A DNA stretch of 64,000 nucleotides from Fuerstiella sp. (GTDB lineage Bacteria > Planctomycetota > Planctomycetia > Planctomycetales > Planctomycetaceae): contig JALHMY010000001.1 of NCBI GenBank assembly GCA_022843805.1, forward strand, positions 1 through 64,000. The letters run 5' to 3'. The translations under genes were made by a program, and so were the position numbers. This document shows positions 10,788 to 22,053 of the stretch, in pieces; the first letter of the stretch is position 1; the number at the start of each line of letters is the position of its first letter. The notes under the pieces are model-generated. The model was given only the letters and a program-made list of their open reading frames with translations. It was not told where the DNA came from and ran no database searches.

Positions 10788-13427
10788 ATGGCATTTGATC
10801 CCCGAAAACTTACGGTAAAGGCGTCTGAAGCGGTTCAGCGCTCACAGCAGCTTGCTGAAAAGCGGCAGCACCGAATCCTTCGACCCCTGCATCTGCTGAA
10901 AGCTCTGCTTGAAGAGGAACAGGGCATTGTTCGTCCGCTTTTGCAGCGAATGGGCGTCAAGGTTGCTCAGCTCATCAATATGGTGGACAGTGAACTGAAT
11001 CGACTGCCACAGTCGACCAGCAGCTCCGAAGAGTCAGTAAGTGCCGGAAGCGAAGCCGTAAAGGTCCTGACGGCCGCGCAGAAACAGGCCGACTCGATGG
11101 GCGACCAGTACACCTCCGTGGAGCATCTCCTGATTGCTCTGACTCAGGTGGAAGATCAGGCAAAGAGACTGCTGCAGCTGAACGGCGTGGAGCAGGCTGA
11201 TGTGATTGAAGCGATTAAGACTATTCGAGGGGGGCAGACCGTGCAGGATCAGAATCCGGAAGATAAGTATCAGGCACTTGAGAAGTATGGCCGTGAACTG
11301 GTGGCTCTTGCCCGGGAGGGCAAGGTGGATCCGGTGATCGGTCGGGATACGGAAATCCGTCGAGTCATTCAGGTGCTCTCCCGCCGACGAAAGAATAATC
11401 CGGTTCTTATCGGAGAGCCGGGAGTGGGCAAGACCGCGATTGTGGAAGGCCTCGCTCACCGTATTGTGCTCGGTGATGTGCCTCAGAATCTGAAAAACAA
11501 ACGGGTTTTCGCACTGGATATGGGCGCTCTTGTCGCCGGTGCAAAGTACCGGGGCGAGTTTGAAGACCGGCTGAAGGCCGTTCTGAAGGAAGTTCAGGAA
11601 TCCAACGGCCAGATCATCATGTTCATTGATGAACTGCATACCGTGGTCGGAGCCGGCAATGCGGAAGGAGCAATGGATGCGTCCAACCTTCTGAAGCCGG
11701 CACTGGCTCGCGGCGAACTCCACTGTGTCGGAGCGACCACGCTGGATGAATACCGCAAACACATTGAGAAGGATCCGGCACTGGAACGTCGCTTTCAGCC
11801 GGTCGTGGTTCAGGAACCGAACGTCGAGGATACGATTTCCATCCTTCGGGGACTGAAGGACCGTTATGAAAGCCACCATGGTGTTCGCATCACCGACGAT
11901 GCGATTATTGCGGCCGCAACACTGTCCGATCGTTATATTTCAGACCGCTTTCTTCCGGACAAGGCTATCGACCTCGTGGATGAAGCAGCCAGTCGGCTTC
12001 GAATGGAAATCGACTCCATGCCGGCGGAAATTGATGAATCCACTCGTCAGCTGACCCGCATGCAGATCGAAGCAGCGGCACTCGAAAAGGAAACCAGCGA
12101 AGACAGTCGGGAACGACTGAATGACCTGCGCCGACTGATCGCAGAACGTGAAGAATCCACCAATCAGCTGAAGGCAAAGTGGGAAGCCGAAAAGGCCGCG
12201 CTGTCCGGACTGAAACCTCTCAAGGAAGAAATGGAAAAACTGCGGACGACATTTCAGCAGGCCTTCTCACGTGCACAGCAAACCCTGCGCAACGAAGACT
12301 TTGTTGAAGCTCAGCAGGCCGAACAGAAACTTAAGCAGGCCGAACAGCAGCTTCAGAAACTGGAAGCCAAAAGTGCAGAACTCAACAGCAACCCTGATGA
12401 CCGACTGCTGCGGGAGGAAGTCACTGAGGAGGACATCGCGAGGGTTGTCAGTCAGTGGACGGGAGTCCCTGTCGCTCGCATGATGCAGGGCGAGCGTGAA
12501 AAGCTGCTGCGAATGGAACAGGAAATTCACAAACGAATGATCAACCAGCATGAAGCGGTTGAGGCGGTCTCGAATGCGGTACGCCGAGCTCGTTCCGGAA
12601 TGCAGGACCCCAATCGTCCGATCGGCTCGTTTATGTTTCTTGGCCCCACGGGTGTGGGCAAGACCGAACTGTGCAAGGCTCTCGCCGGATTTCTGTTTGA
12701 TGATGACCGCAATATGGTTCGCATCGATATGAGCGAATTCATGGAACGGCATTCCGTCGCCCGGCTGATTGGCGCTCCTCCGGGATACGTCGGCTATGAG
12801 GAGGGCGGGAGGCTGACCGAAGCGGTTCGACGCAATCCGTATTGTGTCATCCTGCTGGATGAAATCGAAAAGGCTCATCGGGATGTGTTCAATGTGCTTC
12901 TGCAGCTGCTGGATGACGGCCGACTGACCGACAGCCACGGACGTACGGTGGACTTTACCAACACGATTGTTGTGATGACTTCGAACATCGGAAGTCACAT
13001 GATTCAGGAAATGTCGGGGCACGCGGAGGAAAACGAAATTCATAAGGCGGTCATGGCAACTCTGCAGAAGGAATTCCTTCCTGAGTTTCTGAATCGCGTG
13101 GACGAAGTGATCGTCTTCCATCCGCTGGGTCGCGATGAAATCCGTGAAATTGTGGATCTGCAGCTGCTTCGCCTTAAAAGTCAGCTGGAGAAAAATGGGT
13201 ACTCGCTGGAGGTCAGCGATAATGCCCGGCAGCTTCTGGCAAATGAGGGTTACGATCCGGCTTATGGCGCTCGTCCTCTGAAACGAGTCATTCAGCAGCG
13301 ACTTCAGAACAGTCTTGCAAATGAAATTCTTTCAGGCCGCTTCAATGCAGGAGACACGATTCGAATCGATGCGTCACCGGACGGATTTGTCTTCGATGTC
13401 CGGGAAGAAGGTGCAGCTGCCGAATGA
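10788..13427 (+). CDS. clpB: ATP-dependent chaperone ClpB
   Basis: two AAA modules: [15 protein letters not shown] and [15 protein letters not shown]; Clp N-domain. Confidence 0.97.
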   Translation: MAFDPRKLTVKASEAVQRSQQLAEKRQHRILRPLHLLKALLEEEQGIVRPLLQRMGVKVAQLINMVDSELNRLPQSTSSSEESVSAGSEAVKVLTAAQKQADSMGDQYTSVEHLLIALTQVEDQAKRLLQLNGVEQADVIEAIKTIRGGQTVQDQNPEDKYQALEKYGRELVALAREGKVDPVIGRDTEIRRVIQVLSRRRKNNPVLIGEPGVGKTAIVEGLAHRIVLGDVPQNLKNKRVFALDMGALVAGAKYRGEFEDRLKAVLKEVQESNGQIIMFIDELHTVVGAGNAEGAMDASNLLKPALARGELHCVGATTLDEYRKHIEKDPALERRFQPVVVQEPNVEDTISILRGLKDRYESHHGVRITDDAIIAAATLSDRYISDRFLPDKAIDLVDEAASRLRMEIDSMPAEIDESTRQLTRMQIEAAALEKETSEDSRERLNDLRRLIAEREESTNQLKAKWEAEKAALSGLKPLKEEMEKLRTTFQQAFSRAQQTLRNEDFVEAQQAEQKLKQAEQQLQKLEAKSAELNSNPDDRLLREEVTEEDIARVVSQWTGVPVARMMQGEREKLLRMEQEIHKRMINQHEAVEAVSNAVRRARSGMQDPNRPIGSFMFLGPTGVGKTELCKALAGFLFDDDRNMVRIDMSEFMERHSVARLIGAPPGYVGYEEGGRLTEAVRRNPYCVILLDEIEKAHRDVFNVLLQLLDDGRLTDSHGRTVDFTNTIVVMTSNIGSHMIQEMSGHAEENEIHKAVMATLQKEFLPEFLNRVDEVIVFHPLGRDEIREIVDLQLLRLKSQLEKNGYSLEVSDNARQLLANEGYDPAYGARPLKRVIQQRLQNSLANEILSGRFNAGDTIRIDASPDGFVFDVREEGAAAE

Positions 13428-13515
13428 CAATACCGCTGCGTAATGGTCTCACGAAACGTGATTCCATTACGCTCGGCTTTTCTGACAGTACGGCCGGCAC
13501 GCAGGAGCTTCGGTT

Positions 13516-14010
13516 ATGGCCCGTGAAGAAGACGATCGCGAAGATCTGATGCGGGAGGCGATGGGGCTGCCTCAGCGGGCTGAATTTCGATGCGCCTGTC
13601 ATTCCGATCTGATCACGATCGGATTCCGAACCTCGGGCGCGATGAGTATTTTCTTTGGACAGGATCCCGTCTATCAGTTTGATCCTGAAGGCCGCCTGCG
13701 TCGGGCATTTGTCGGCGGACTGCTGTATCGAAGCCAGACCGTGACCCTCGCCCGACTTCGGCGAGAACGGACTGAGCAGCAAACCATCCTTTGGCGGGAT
13801 GACCTGGGGCCTGAAGAACTGCATCAGTTTCATCAGACCATGACGGACCTGCTGGAACAATTGTCCGCTGCCGTACAGAATTCCGGCATTGAGCTGTTGC
13901 GGTCAATCCCAGACCCCGGGGTCGTTACAGCCATTGGACCGTCGCTGAATCTGATACTCAGCCAGCAGGAAGACTGGCTGTCGTCGCAGATTCGTGCGCG
14001 TAGAATCTGA
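13516..14010 (+). CDS. Conserved hypothetical protein
   Basis: 164-aa ORF, good coding texture, between clpB and sixA-like gene. Confidence 0.6.
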   Translation: MAREEDDREDLMREAMGLPQRAEFRCACHSDLITIGFRTSGAMSIFFGQDPVYQFDPEGRLRRAFVGGLLYRSQTVTLARLRRERTEQQTILWRDDLGPEELHQFHQTMTDLLEQLSAAVQNSGIELLRSIPDPGVVTAIGPSLNLILSQQEDWLSSQIRARRI

Positions 14011-14019
14011 AGCAGCTCT

Positions 14020-14532
14020 ATGAAGACCGTAATCTTGATGCGTCATGCTGAGGCAGTGCCGGAATCATCGGCTGCCCGCGATTTCGATCGTCCGCTGACG
14101 GCAGCCGGAGAAGCCATGGCAGAAGCTTCCGCAACAGTTCTCACCCAGGAAGGTGTGATCATTGACCGAATTCTGACATCGGCGGCTCGCAGGACGCTTC
14201 AAACGGCCGAAGCACTCGCTGTCAGAAACCCGGATGCGCCATGCATGGCACTGGATCATCTTTATCTCTCCCCCGGCGATGCCTTTGCCTCAGCCATTCG
14301 AAAATATTCGGAGCCCGAAGATCAGACGGTGGCGATTGTGGGACACAATCCCGGAATTTCCCACCTGATGCGACTGTGGTCCGGTCGAACGTTCTCCGTT
14401 TCACCGGCGACCGTCGTAACTCTGGATCTGGACACGGATCGGTGGAGCGATCTGCTGACGGACGGCAGCTGCTTATTTGTTCTGAGGCTGCTGATACAGG
14501 ACGGTCGTCGCACGGCAACGGGCTCTGCCTGA
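14020..14532 (+). CDS. sixA: SixA-like phosphohistidine phosphatase (histidine phosphatase superfamily)
   Basis: VILMRHAEAVPES, VAIVGHNPGISHL. Confidence 0.85.
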   Translation: MKTVILMRHAEAVPESSAARDFDRPLTAAGEAMAEASATVLTQEGVIIDRILTSAARRTLQTAEALAVRNPDAPCMALDHLYLSPGDAFASAIRKYSEPEDQTVAIVGHNPGISHLMRLWSGRTFSVSPATVVTLDLDTDRWSDLLTDGSCLFVLRLLIQDGRRTATGSA

Positions 14533-14610
14533 ATTCGCTGTCGACAATCCCGAACCCATCATTTCAGGATTCCTGAAATTCCGTAAGGGAGTGACTTGAT
14601 TCATTCATGA

Positions 14611-15765
14611 ATGGCAATCACATTGTCATGCATGAACATGACCAGCACCAGGGAACCCGATCGCTCAGAGATCATCGCTGCGCTGGCCCTGTCGCTGGTT
14701 TCCGGCGCCGGGCCAAAACTGCAGTCGCTTCTCGTGCAGACTTTCGGCAGCCCTGGCGCTGTCCTGGAACAATCCTTCGAAACGCTGCTGACAGTGCCGG
14801 GAATTGGACCAAAAGTGGCCCGGAATCTGTCGAGGCCCGGGCTCTTTGAAGAAGCCATTAAACAGTATGAGATTTGTGAACAGCAGGGCATCAGCCTGCT
14901 GACACAGCTGCACAACAGGTTTCCTCGCCGACTTCTGGAAATCTGTGATTCGCCCGCGTTGCTCTACAGTCGCGGATCGCTGCTTCCACAGGACGACCTG
15001 GCAATTGCTGTGGTCGGATCGCGTCGATGCACAACATACGGCCGCCGACAGGCCGAACGGCTGGCCGCTTCTCTTGCACGTGCCGGCTTTACGATCGTAA
15101 GCGGACTTGCCCGCGGGATTGATGCAGCCGCTCATCGAGGTGCTCTGAATGCCGGAGGCCGGACTCTGGCCATTCTGGCTTCCGGCGTCAGCGATATTTA
15201 CCCTCCGGAACATGCAGATCTGGCCATGGAGATTGAACGTCATGGTGCACTGCTGAGCGAAATGCCGGTGACACAGAAACCGAAACCGGGCCTGTTTCCT
15301 CAAAGAAACAGAATCATCAGCGGACTAAGCATCGGTATCGTTGTTGTGGAAGCGACTCGCCGCTCAGGCGCTTTGTATACCGCCCGGCACGGACTTGAGC
15401 AGGGCAGAGAAGTCTTTGCAGTTCCAGGCCCCGCAGACAGCCTCGCCAGTGACGGATGCCATGAACTGATCAGAGACGGCGTCACTCTGATTCGGAATGC
15501 CGATGATGTTCTGGCAGAGCTGGGACCGCTGGCGTCCCCGACGACAACTGCTCCGGATGTGGTCATCCATCATCCCAGGGAACTCATTCTGAATGCTCTG
15601 GAGTCCGAGATTCTGAACAGCATTGGGCTGACGCCCATGCATATCGACGAACTGCTGAGAGAAATGTCCATGGACCCGTCCCGGGTACTGGCCACTTTGA
15701 CAGTGCTGGAAATGCGCAGATTTGTAAGGCGCCTGCCCGGCAATTTTCTTGTTCGCGCTGGCTGA
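14611..15765 (+). CDS. dprA: DNA processing protein DprA/Smf
   Basis: VGSRRCTTYGRRQAERLAASLARAGFTIVSGLARGIDAAAHRGAL; FPQRNRIISGLS. Confidence 0.93.
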   Translation: MAITLSCMNMTSTREPDRSEIIAALALSLVSGAGPKLQSLLVQTFGSPGAVLEQSFETLLTVPGIGPKVARNLSRPGLFEEAIKQYEICEQQGISLLTQLHNRFPRRLLEICDSPALLYSRGSLLPQDDLAIAVVGSRRCTTYGRRQAERLAASLARAGFTIVSGLARGIDAAAHRGALNAGGRTLAILASGVSDIYPPEHADLAMEIERHGALLSEMPVTQKPKPGLFPQRNRIISGLSIGIVVVEATRRSGALYTARHGLEQGREVFAVPGPADSLASDGCHELIRDGVTLIRNADDVLAELGPLASPTTTAPDVVIHHPRELILNALESEILNSIGLTPMHIDELLREMSMDPSRVLATLTVLEMRRFVRRLPGNFLVRAG

Positions 15766-15793
15766 AGGAAGAAGAACGCAGCACCAGTCGCCT

Positions 15794-16513
15794 TTACGCC
15801 CTGCGGTCACCGCCGGCAAACCGCTGTGCCCACTCGACCTGTTCAGCATCATCACCAAAACGCACGAACTGTCCGACCTCCGAGTCGAAATGGAAGACTT
15901 CGCCACTGCCAATGTTGTACATCCAGCCATGCACGCGCACAGCCCCGGTGGAAACACGAGCCGCCACGATCGGAAGAGTTCGCAGGTGCTCAAGCTGAAC
16001 GAGAACATTTTCCTCCGCGGCAACATCCACCTGTTCCTCCCCTGACAGATGTGAATAATGGGTCCTCAGAATCTCTGCAGTAGATTCCGCATGCCTGAGC
16101 CAGTCGCGAACGGAATTCAGTGACCGGGAACTCCGCGTTTGAACACCGTCTGCGGTTTTCCCATCAGACGTAACAGCGGAGTCAGCGGTCACAAGTGCTT
16201 TCATAGCGCCGCAGCCGGTGTGCCCGCATATGATCACATCACGAATTCCCAGCTCCTGGACGGCGTATTCGACAGCCGCCATTTCCCCATTATTGCCTGT
16301 TCCGTAACACGGCACTATGTTTCCGACGTTTCGAACAATGAACAGCTGACCCGGATTCGAATGCGTGATCATGCTGGGCACGATTCGCGAATCAGAACAC
16401 GTAATGAAACACGCCTCCGGCTTCTGGGCCTTTTTCAGATTCTCGAAAAGCTCAAGATGCTGCCTGCGGCCCACATTGTTGAAGAAGTGAACTCCATCGA
16501 CCAGATGCTGCAT
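15794..16513 (-). CDS. Beta-class carbonic anhydrase
   Basis: ACFITCSDSRIVPSMIT, ICGHTGCGAMKALV. Confidence 0.95.
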   Translation of the reverse strand: MQHLVDGVHFFNNVGRRQHLELFENLKKAQKPEACFITCSDSRIVPSMITHSNPGQLFIVRNVGNIVPCYGTGNNGEMAAVEYAVQELGIRDVIICGHTGCGAMKALVTADSAVTSDGKTADGVQTRSSRSLNSVRDWLRHAESTAEILRTHYSHLSGEEQVDVAAEENVLVQLEHLRTLPIVAARVSTGAVRVHGWMYNIGSGEVFHFDSEVGQFVRFGDDAEQVEWAQRFAGGDRRA

Positions 16514-16564
16514 GTTTTCAACGCCTTCACTTAATACCGGATTTCACATGACACCGGATTGCGG

Positions 16565-18076
16565 TCAGGCGGGCTGTGCCTGTCTCTGAACGACATCAAG
16601 CTGAAGACAGTTCAGCAGCAATTCCGAAAGCTCCTGACTGCTGACACCTTCGGGTGTATCCCATGCATTCATGAGTGACTGAAAGTAATTCCCCTGGCAC
16701 TGAAGAACGGCAGCAAATTCTTCAGCAGGCATCGTCAGCACGGGCGATTTGTCGGAAGGAAGCCCACGAACCGCCGTCATTCTTCCATCGCGACACAACG
16801 ACAAAGTCACTTGCGCGCCGCCGGGCCCGGTCAAATCCAGCCCCACCGCAACCTGTTCATCCATTGAACCAGTATTTCGGCCGGAGCCCGGCGACTCAAA
16901 GAGGTAGTCCTCTGAATCAAATGCAGGCTCAACCGACTCCGGCCGACGTTTTCCCCAGCGATCCTCATTACCGTACTCAATGTATCGGCGCATGACCGTC
17001 TGGTCGATTTCCGGACAAACCAGGTCACCGGCAAACCGCTTCGTATTCGTCATGTCAAATACGTTGTCGGTACGTTCATAAGGAGCATAAGTCTGCATGT
17101 TTTCGCGATAGATCCGCTCAAACAGCCACTGATTCTCATCATCATCGCGATTGCTGGCAACCTCAGCCGTCACCTTAGCATCGGTTCCGCAGAACTCCAC
17201 ACCCTTCGAACTGAAGAACTCACCGCAATATCGGATGATATTCCCCGATGATATGGGGTTCTCAGGAGCAATATGAAAGGTCAGACCCCGCGCTTCCTGA
17301 TTTTCGAACAGACGGGTCATCACCGCGGATACCCATTCAACCGGGATGATGTTTCGTCGCTCATCACCCGTCATTCTGAGTCGAATGGGTGTCGGACGTT
17401 TCCCATCAGCATCCGGCGGGATGGTTGGAATCATCATCGCCATCAGCCGCAGATACAGATAAATGCCGTGGTATGTGTTCGTATATCCTGTCCGGGAATC
17501 TCCGGCAATGACCGCGGGACGGTAGACGGTCACATGGTCCGCGAAATCAATTGACCGAACCATCTTCTCTGCAAAGAACTTACTCTCTTCATAGTCATTG
17601 CGGAATGACTGCCCAACATCCAGACTGCCCTCCATCACGGGCGCATCCTGATAGCCGGCCACGTAGGCAGTTGAAACATAGTGGATGTCCCGGATCCCCA
17701 GATCCCGACAAAGATTCACCATGTTCTCCGTTCCACCGTAATTGGTCCTCCATGGCTCCCCGGCACGGTCCTTACCGTAGAATTCAAGTATCGCCGCGCT
17801 GTGAATAATGCTCTGGCAGTTCTTCTGAACCCACGCCGCGTCATCCTCGCTCAATCCAAATCCCGGCTGACAAATGTCACCGGAAAGTACAACCGGACGA
17901 GGCAGTGGGCGGCCCAGTTCTCTTTCCCAGTGCTGCAGAATCTCTTCCATTCGATCCTTTGGACTCTGCCGCCGGGAAGGCCGCACAACCACCGCCAGCC
18001 GATGCTCATTTAACAACAAATCACGAACCAAATACCGTCCCACCAATCCTGTGGCACCAGTTAAAAGCGTGTACAT
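16565..18076 (-). CDS. NAD-dependent epimerase / thioester-reductase-like SDR protein with C-terminal extension
   Basis: LLTGATGLVGRYLVRDLL; YxxxK-type (NDYEESKFFAEK). Confidence 0.85.
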   Translation of the reverse strand: MYTLLTGATGLVGRYLVRDLLLNEHRLAVVVRPSRRQSPKDRMEEILQHWERELGRPLPRPVVLSGDICQPGFGLSEDDAAWVQKNCQSIIHSAAILEFYGKDRAGEPWRTNYGGTENMVNLCRDLGIRDIHYVSTAYVAGYQDAPVMEGSLDVGQSFRNDYEESKFFAEKMVRSIDFADHVTVYRPAVIAGDSRTGYTNTYHGIYLYLRLMAMMIPTIPPDADGKRPTPIRLRMTGDERRNIIPVEWVSAVMTRLFENQEARGLTFHIAPENPISSGNIIRYCGEFFSSKGVEFCGTDAKVTAEVASNRDDDENQWLFERIYRENMQTYAPYERTDNVFDMTNTKRFAGDLVCPEIDQTVMRRYIEYGNEDRWGKRRPESVEPAFDSEDYLFESPGSGRNTGSMDEQVAVGLDLTGPGGAQVTLSLCRDGRMTAVRGLPSDKSPVLTMPAEEFAAVLQCQGNYFQSLMNAWDTPEGVSSQELSELLLNCLQLDVVQRQAQPA

Positions 18077-18708
18077 CGTGTCCCCTGGTTTGATTTCCGA
18101 AAAAAATGCGGCTGTATGCCGTATTAAGACATCTCTGTTAAAGACTCTTCAGGCCGACAGATACTCAAACATTCAATACCCACATCCGGCCCTGCGAATC
18201 CCGACTGCCGACATTTGTCGTTAATGCGAGCGGTCGAACATCGAACCTGCCCGTCAGACCTACATTGAACCATAGAAATGGCGATTTCAAAATAAAATCG
18301 GGTGGCGTCCTACAGAGTGAGCAGAAATGAGCAAAGCGATGCCTGGCTTGTTTAGCAAAGCAGATGCATGTTACCCACTATGAGCATTTCGCCCAGAAGT
18401 TCAACTCACCGTGATTTTTTCAAACCCGCATCTCCATGAATCCTGGACTTTTTTGCTGTTCCCCTGCGTTTTTGCGGCAAGTTGACAATTCAGGCGTCCT
18501 TAAAAGGATGCCTGGAAATGCCTGGTGAGTGTCAGGTTGACCACATCGCAGCCAGAATCCGGTAGTGAGAGGCATCATAGTTGCTCTGGCGGGTTAACAC
18601 GGAGTCTGAGGGAATTTTCGCGGATGACGAGCGAATGTCGAGATTCAGCCTCCGAAAAACCCGGGCTCTTTGGGGAAACCGGGTGCGCTGTGTCTCTGGT
18701 CACTTTGG

Positions 18709-18934
18709 TAAGGCGACCGGCGTTTAAAAGATACCAGTCATCGCGACAAATGGGAGGGCGAAGCTCCGTCTGAGCCGAATACGGGAGGGCGAAGCTCCTG
18801 CTGAGATGGGAGGGCGAAGCTCCCGCTGAGCCGAATACGGGAGGGCGAAGCTCCTGCTGAGCCGAAGATGAACCGAAAAAAGCTCGGCAGGAGCCCCGAC
18901 CTCCCGGTAAAGACGATTTTGCCGCTCGCCTAAG
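18709..18934 (+). repeat. Copy B of modular repeat element (tandem-unit subtype)
   Basis: taaggcgaccggcgtttaaaagataccagtcatcgcg ... four gggagggcgaagctcc units ... one inverted unit ... ggtaaagacgattttgccgctcgcctaa. Confidence 0.85.
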
Positions 18935-19026
18935 AGACGGACAGGCGTTAGACTCCTCGTTTGTAAGCTCTCTGCTGAGAGATTGGGCGGCGGCATCCTG
19001 CCGCACGGATTTCCTCTGGGTTTTTA

Positions 19027-21531
19027 TTGATGTTCTTCGGACTCCTGGGAAAACTTTCAGCGAAGCACGCAGCAGCCGTCGTCGGCCTTTGGGCCGTTGT
19101 ACTGTTTGTCTCCATTCTTTCTGCACCTCGCTGGGCCTCTGTTGTGCAGAATGGTGAGTTCGCCTTTTTGCCCGAGAACTCTCCCAGCCGACTGGCAGAA
19201 CTTGGATTCCGAACGGCTTTTCCTGAAGACATGCTGGAAAGCAGCATTGTCCTGGTCGTTCGGCGGGAAGTCGGCGACGAAGGGCTGGAACCGAGAGATC
19301 GCCAGTTTATTGTGGAGAAGCTGGTTCCGGACCTCCACAGGATCGCGCGTTTGCCCGTTCCCAACGCTGAAGTCGAAGCCACAGCGGAGTCGGAGAGCGA
19401 CAGTCCGGCCAGGAGTGCATCCGGGAAAGCAGTAACGGCAGGACTGGTTCACAGGATCCAGTGGTTTCAGGATCAGAAGCTGGCCGATCTGCTGGATAGT
19501 GAAGACGGAAAGGCGTCGCTGGTTGTACTGCAACTGACCACAGAGTTCCTTGATCAGGCAAACAAGGAACTGGTGAATGAGATTATTGATTATCTGGATC
19601 GTCTGTACAGAACTCCGGTAGGCAGCAGACCGGGCGACTCCATTCCGGCAGGCCTGGATATTGCCGTCAGTGGTTCCGCAACATTCGGCCGTGATATGAT
19701 TCTGGAATCGCAGCGAAGTGCAAAAGCGACAGAGAATTCCACCGTGATTCTTGTCGTCATACTTTTGATACTGATTTATCGGGCACCTTTGCTGGCATTG
19801 ATTCCTCTGATCACCGTTTCTGCGTCCACCGCCATGTCGCTCAGTCTGCTGGCGATTGCTGCAAAGCACGACTGGATGCATCTGTTCAACGGCATCGAGA
19901 CTTACGTTACGGTGGTCGTTTACGGAGCTGGCATCGACTTTGGGCTGTTTCAGATGGCCCGGTACCGGGAAGAACTGGATGAAGGCGCCACCATTGAAGA
20001 GGCGATCATCAAGACGCTGAAGGCGGTTGGGCCGGCCGTCAGTGCAAGCGCTGGAACCACCATCTTTGGCATTGGCATGATGATCTTTGCTGAGTTTGGC
20101 AAATTTCGGCAGGCTGGATATGCAATTACTTTTGGACTTTCGATCTGCCTGCTTGCATCTCTGACTTTGACACCGGCCATCATTCGCCTGTTTGGCCGCT
20201 GGGCATTCTGGCCCAATGTCGCCACTCAGTCAGCCCGTGGAGAAACCGGCTTTCTGCTCACATCCAGCTGGATCAGTCGCCTGCAGCGAGCCAACCTGCT
20301 GCAGGCCGGATGGTATAAAATGATCGCGATCCTTGAGCGCCACCCTTTTCAGATGTGGATCGCCAGTATTCTGCTGATGTTTCCCTTCTCCCTGATCGGT
20401 TTGCTGCTGTTTGGCTACCTGAGTTATGGCCTGCTGTCAGAACTGCCGGACGAATCCACCAGCGTTAAAGGAACTGCCGCGATTCAGGCGCACTTCCCCG
20501 CTGGCGAAGTCGGTCCCGTCTACGTATTGCTCGATGTACCCGGGGTCGATTTTCGCCAGATTACCGGCACACCGGTCAAGCTGATTGACCAGCTGACAAC
20601 CCGTCTGGTTGAACAGAAGGAACAGCTGGGTCTGCATTCCATTCGATCACTCTCGGCGCCAAAAGGTCAGCGAAATAACAAGGGCATGTCGGCCGCGGTC
20701 CGGGCAGGCATGCGAAAGCTGGCCCGCGACTATTATGTCAGCAAAGAGAACCCGTCAGTCACTCGACTCGACCTGATCTTCGTCAACGACCCGTTTTCCA
20801 GCAGCAGTATTCAGGAGTTTCGAAAGCTGCGTGATGAGCTCCCACGGCTTCTTCCGGATGAACTGAAAGGGGCGAAGATTTCGTACAAGGGCCCCACTCC
20901 CAGCGTCAGCGACCTGAAGGATGTGACAGACAGTGATCAGATTCGCATCGATCTTCTGGTGCTCTTCAGCGTCTACTTTATCCTCGTGCTGCTGCTTCGC
21001 CGACCGGGAATCTGCGCTTACCTGATATTGACAGTATTCTACAGCTACTTCGTGACACTGGGTTTCACCTTCTTCGTCTTCTGGGCTCTGGATCCGAGTG
21101 GCTTCACGGGAATGGACTGGAAGGTACCTTTATTCCTGTTCACCATCCTGATTGCCGTCGGCGAAGACTACAACATTTTTCTGATGACTCGCATCGACGA
21201 AGAACAAAAGGTTCATGGGCCGGTGAATGGGATTATCATCGCTCTCAAACGAACCGGCAGTATTATCTCCAGCTGCGGCATCATCATGGCGGGATCCTTC
21301 GCGTCTTTGATGGCAGGAAGCCTGGTAGGTATGGATCAGCTGGGATTTGCTCTGGCTGTCGGAGTTCTGCTGGACACGTTTGTCGTGCGCACCGTCATCG
21401 TTCCGGCATTCCTCTTGCTGCTGGTCGAAGGCCGACTCGGTTTTGTCAGTCGCATGGCAGGCTACCCGGTGAAATGGAACCCCGAGTCTCCACAGTCGTC
21501 TGAAGATTCGCCAACTGATACGACGGTTTAG
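19027..21531 (+). CDS. MMPL/RND-family transporter (hopanoid-transporter HpnN-like)
   Basis: two repeats of multiple TM helices; GAGIDFGLFQMARYREEL and GEDYNIFLMTRIDEE motifs. Confidence 0.85.
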   Translation: MMFFGLLGKLSAKHAAAVVGLWAVVLFVSILSAPRWASVVQNGEFAFLPENSPSRLAELGFRTAFPEDMLESSIVLVVRREVGDEGLEPRDRQFIVEKLVPDLHRIARLPVPNAEVEATAESESDSPARSASGKAVTAGLVHRIQWFQDQKLADLLDSEDGKASLVVLQLTTEFLDQANKELVNEIIDYLDRLYRTPVGSRPGDSIPAGLDIAVSGSATFGRDMILESQRSAKATENSTVILVVILLILIYRAPLLALIPLITVSASTAMSLSLLAIAAKHDWMHLFNGIETYVTVVVYGAGIDFGLFQMARYREELDEGATIEEAIIKTLKAVGPAVSASAGTTIFGIGMMIFAEFGKFRQAGYAITFGLSICLLASLTLTPAIIRLFGRWAFWPNVATQSARGETGFLLTSSWISRLQRANLLQAGWYKMIAILERHPFQMWIASILLMFPFSLIGLLLFGYLSYGLLSELPDESTSVKGTAAIQAHFPAGEVGPVYVLLDVPGVDFRQITGTPVKLIDQLTTRLVEQKEQLGLHSIRSLSAPKGQRNNKGMSAAVRAGMRKLARDYYVSKENPSVTRLDLIFVNDPFSSSSIQEFRKLRDELPRLLPDELKGAKISYKGPTPSVSDLKDVTDSDQIRIDLLVLFSVYFILVLLLRRPGICAYLILTVFYSYFVTLGFTFFVFWALDPSGFTGMDWKVPLFLFTILIAVGEDYNIFLMTRIDEEQKVHGPVNGIIIALKRTGSIISSCGIIMAGSFASLMAGSLVGMDQLGFALAVGVLLDTFVVRTVIVPAFLLLLVEGRLGFVSRMAGYPVKWNPESPQSSEDSPTDTTV

Positions 21532-21628
21532 GCGTTTTCGTTTAACGGCGAGCCACAGGCCGAGGTGAATCGGCCTGGCGCGATGTCGCTCGTCAAACGG
21601 CGCCGGTTCACCGCCTTCCGGCATTTCC

Positions 21629-21858
21629 TCGTACTCGTACTCGTACTCGTACTCGACATTTCCGAAACGCGCGTAGTTCCAGGGAAACCGCCGAGTGAGC
21701 ATCAACGCGATTCGTTTCACCTTCGATTTGCCACGACAACCTGATTCTAATTCGGCACGTTGATCGTAATCGAAAATTGGTTCGTTGTTGCAGGTCCATT
21801 CGAGTACGAGTACGAGTACGAGTACGAGTACCGCTGCACTGAGTACGAGTACGAGAAC
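21629..21858. repeat. Inverted GTACTC / GAGTAC hexamer arrays
   Basis: (GTACTC)x4 at 21631-21654 and (GAGTAC)x5 at 21802-21831, then cgctgcact and (GAGTAC)x2 at 21841-21852. Confidence 0.9.
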
Positions 21859-22053
21859 GATGAAGACAGGAATACTTTTATGCCAGAGCAACTGCCGTAA
21901 CCGCGCAGAAACGGACGGCTTTGGTTTCAGCTGAAGCCCGAGTGAACGTCAAGCGGGAAAACGCCCGATTCACCCGCTCAGAGAGTCGGACATTCTAATG
22001 CGTCCAGGCTAAGGCTTGTTTTCCCGGTTTCCCACGTCACCGCCGGCTCCGGT

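Noticed and set aside
11034-13121. Long minus-strand ORFs (281 and 284 aa)
   Set aside because: Antisense shadows of clpB.
18575-19126. 183-aa minus-strand ORF with repeated LRPP/SFALP peptides
   Set aside because: Translation of the modular repeat (copy B); not a supported protein. Same for SLALP/EGEAPAEP ORFs at 36-245, 34563-34901, 34668-35015, 49580-49941, 50818-51367.
21130-21891. 253-aa minus-strand ORF with EYEYEYEYE/VLVLVLVL
   Set aside because: Created by the GAGTAC hexamer arrays and antisense to the end of the MMPL gene.
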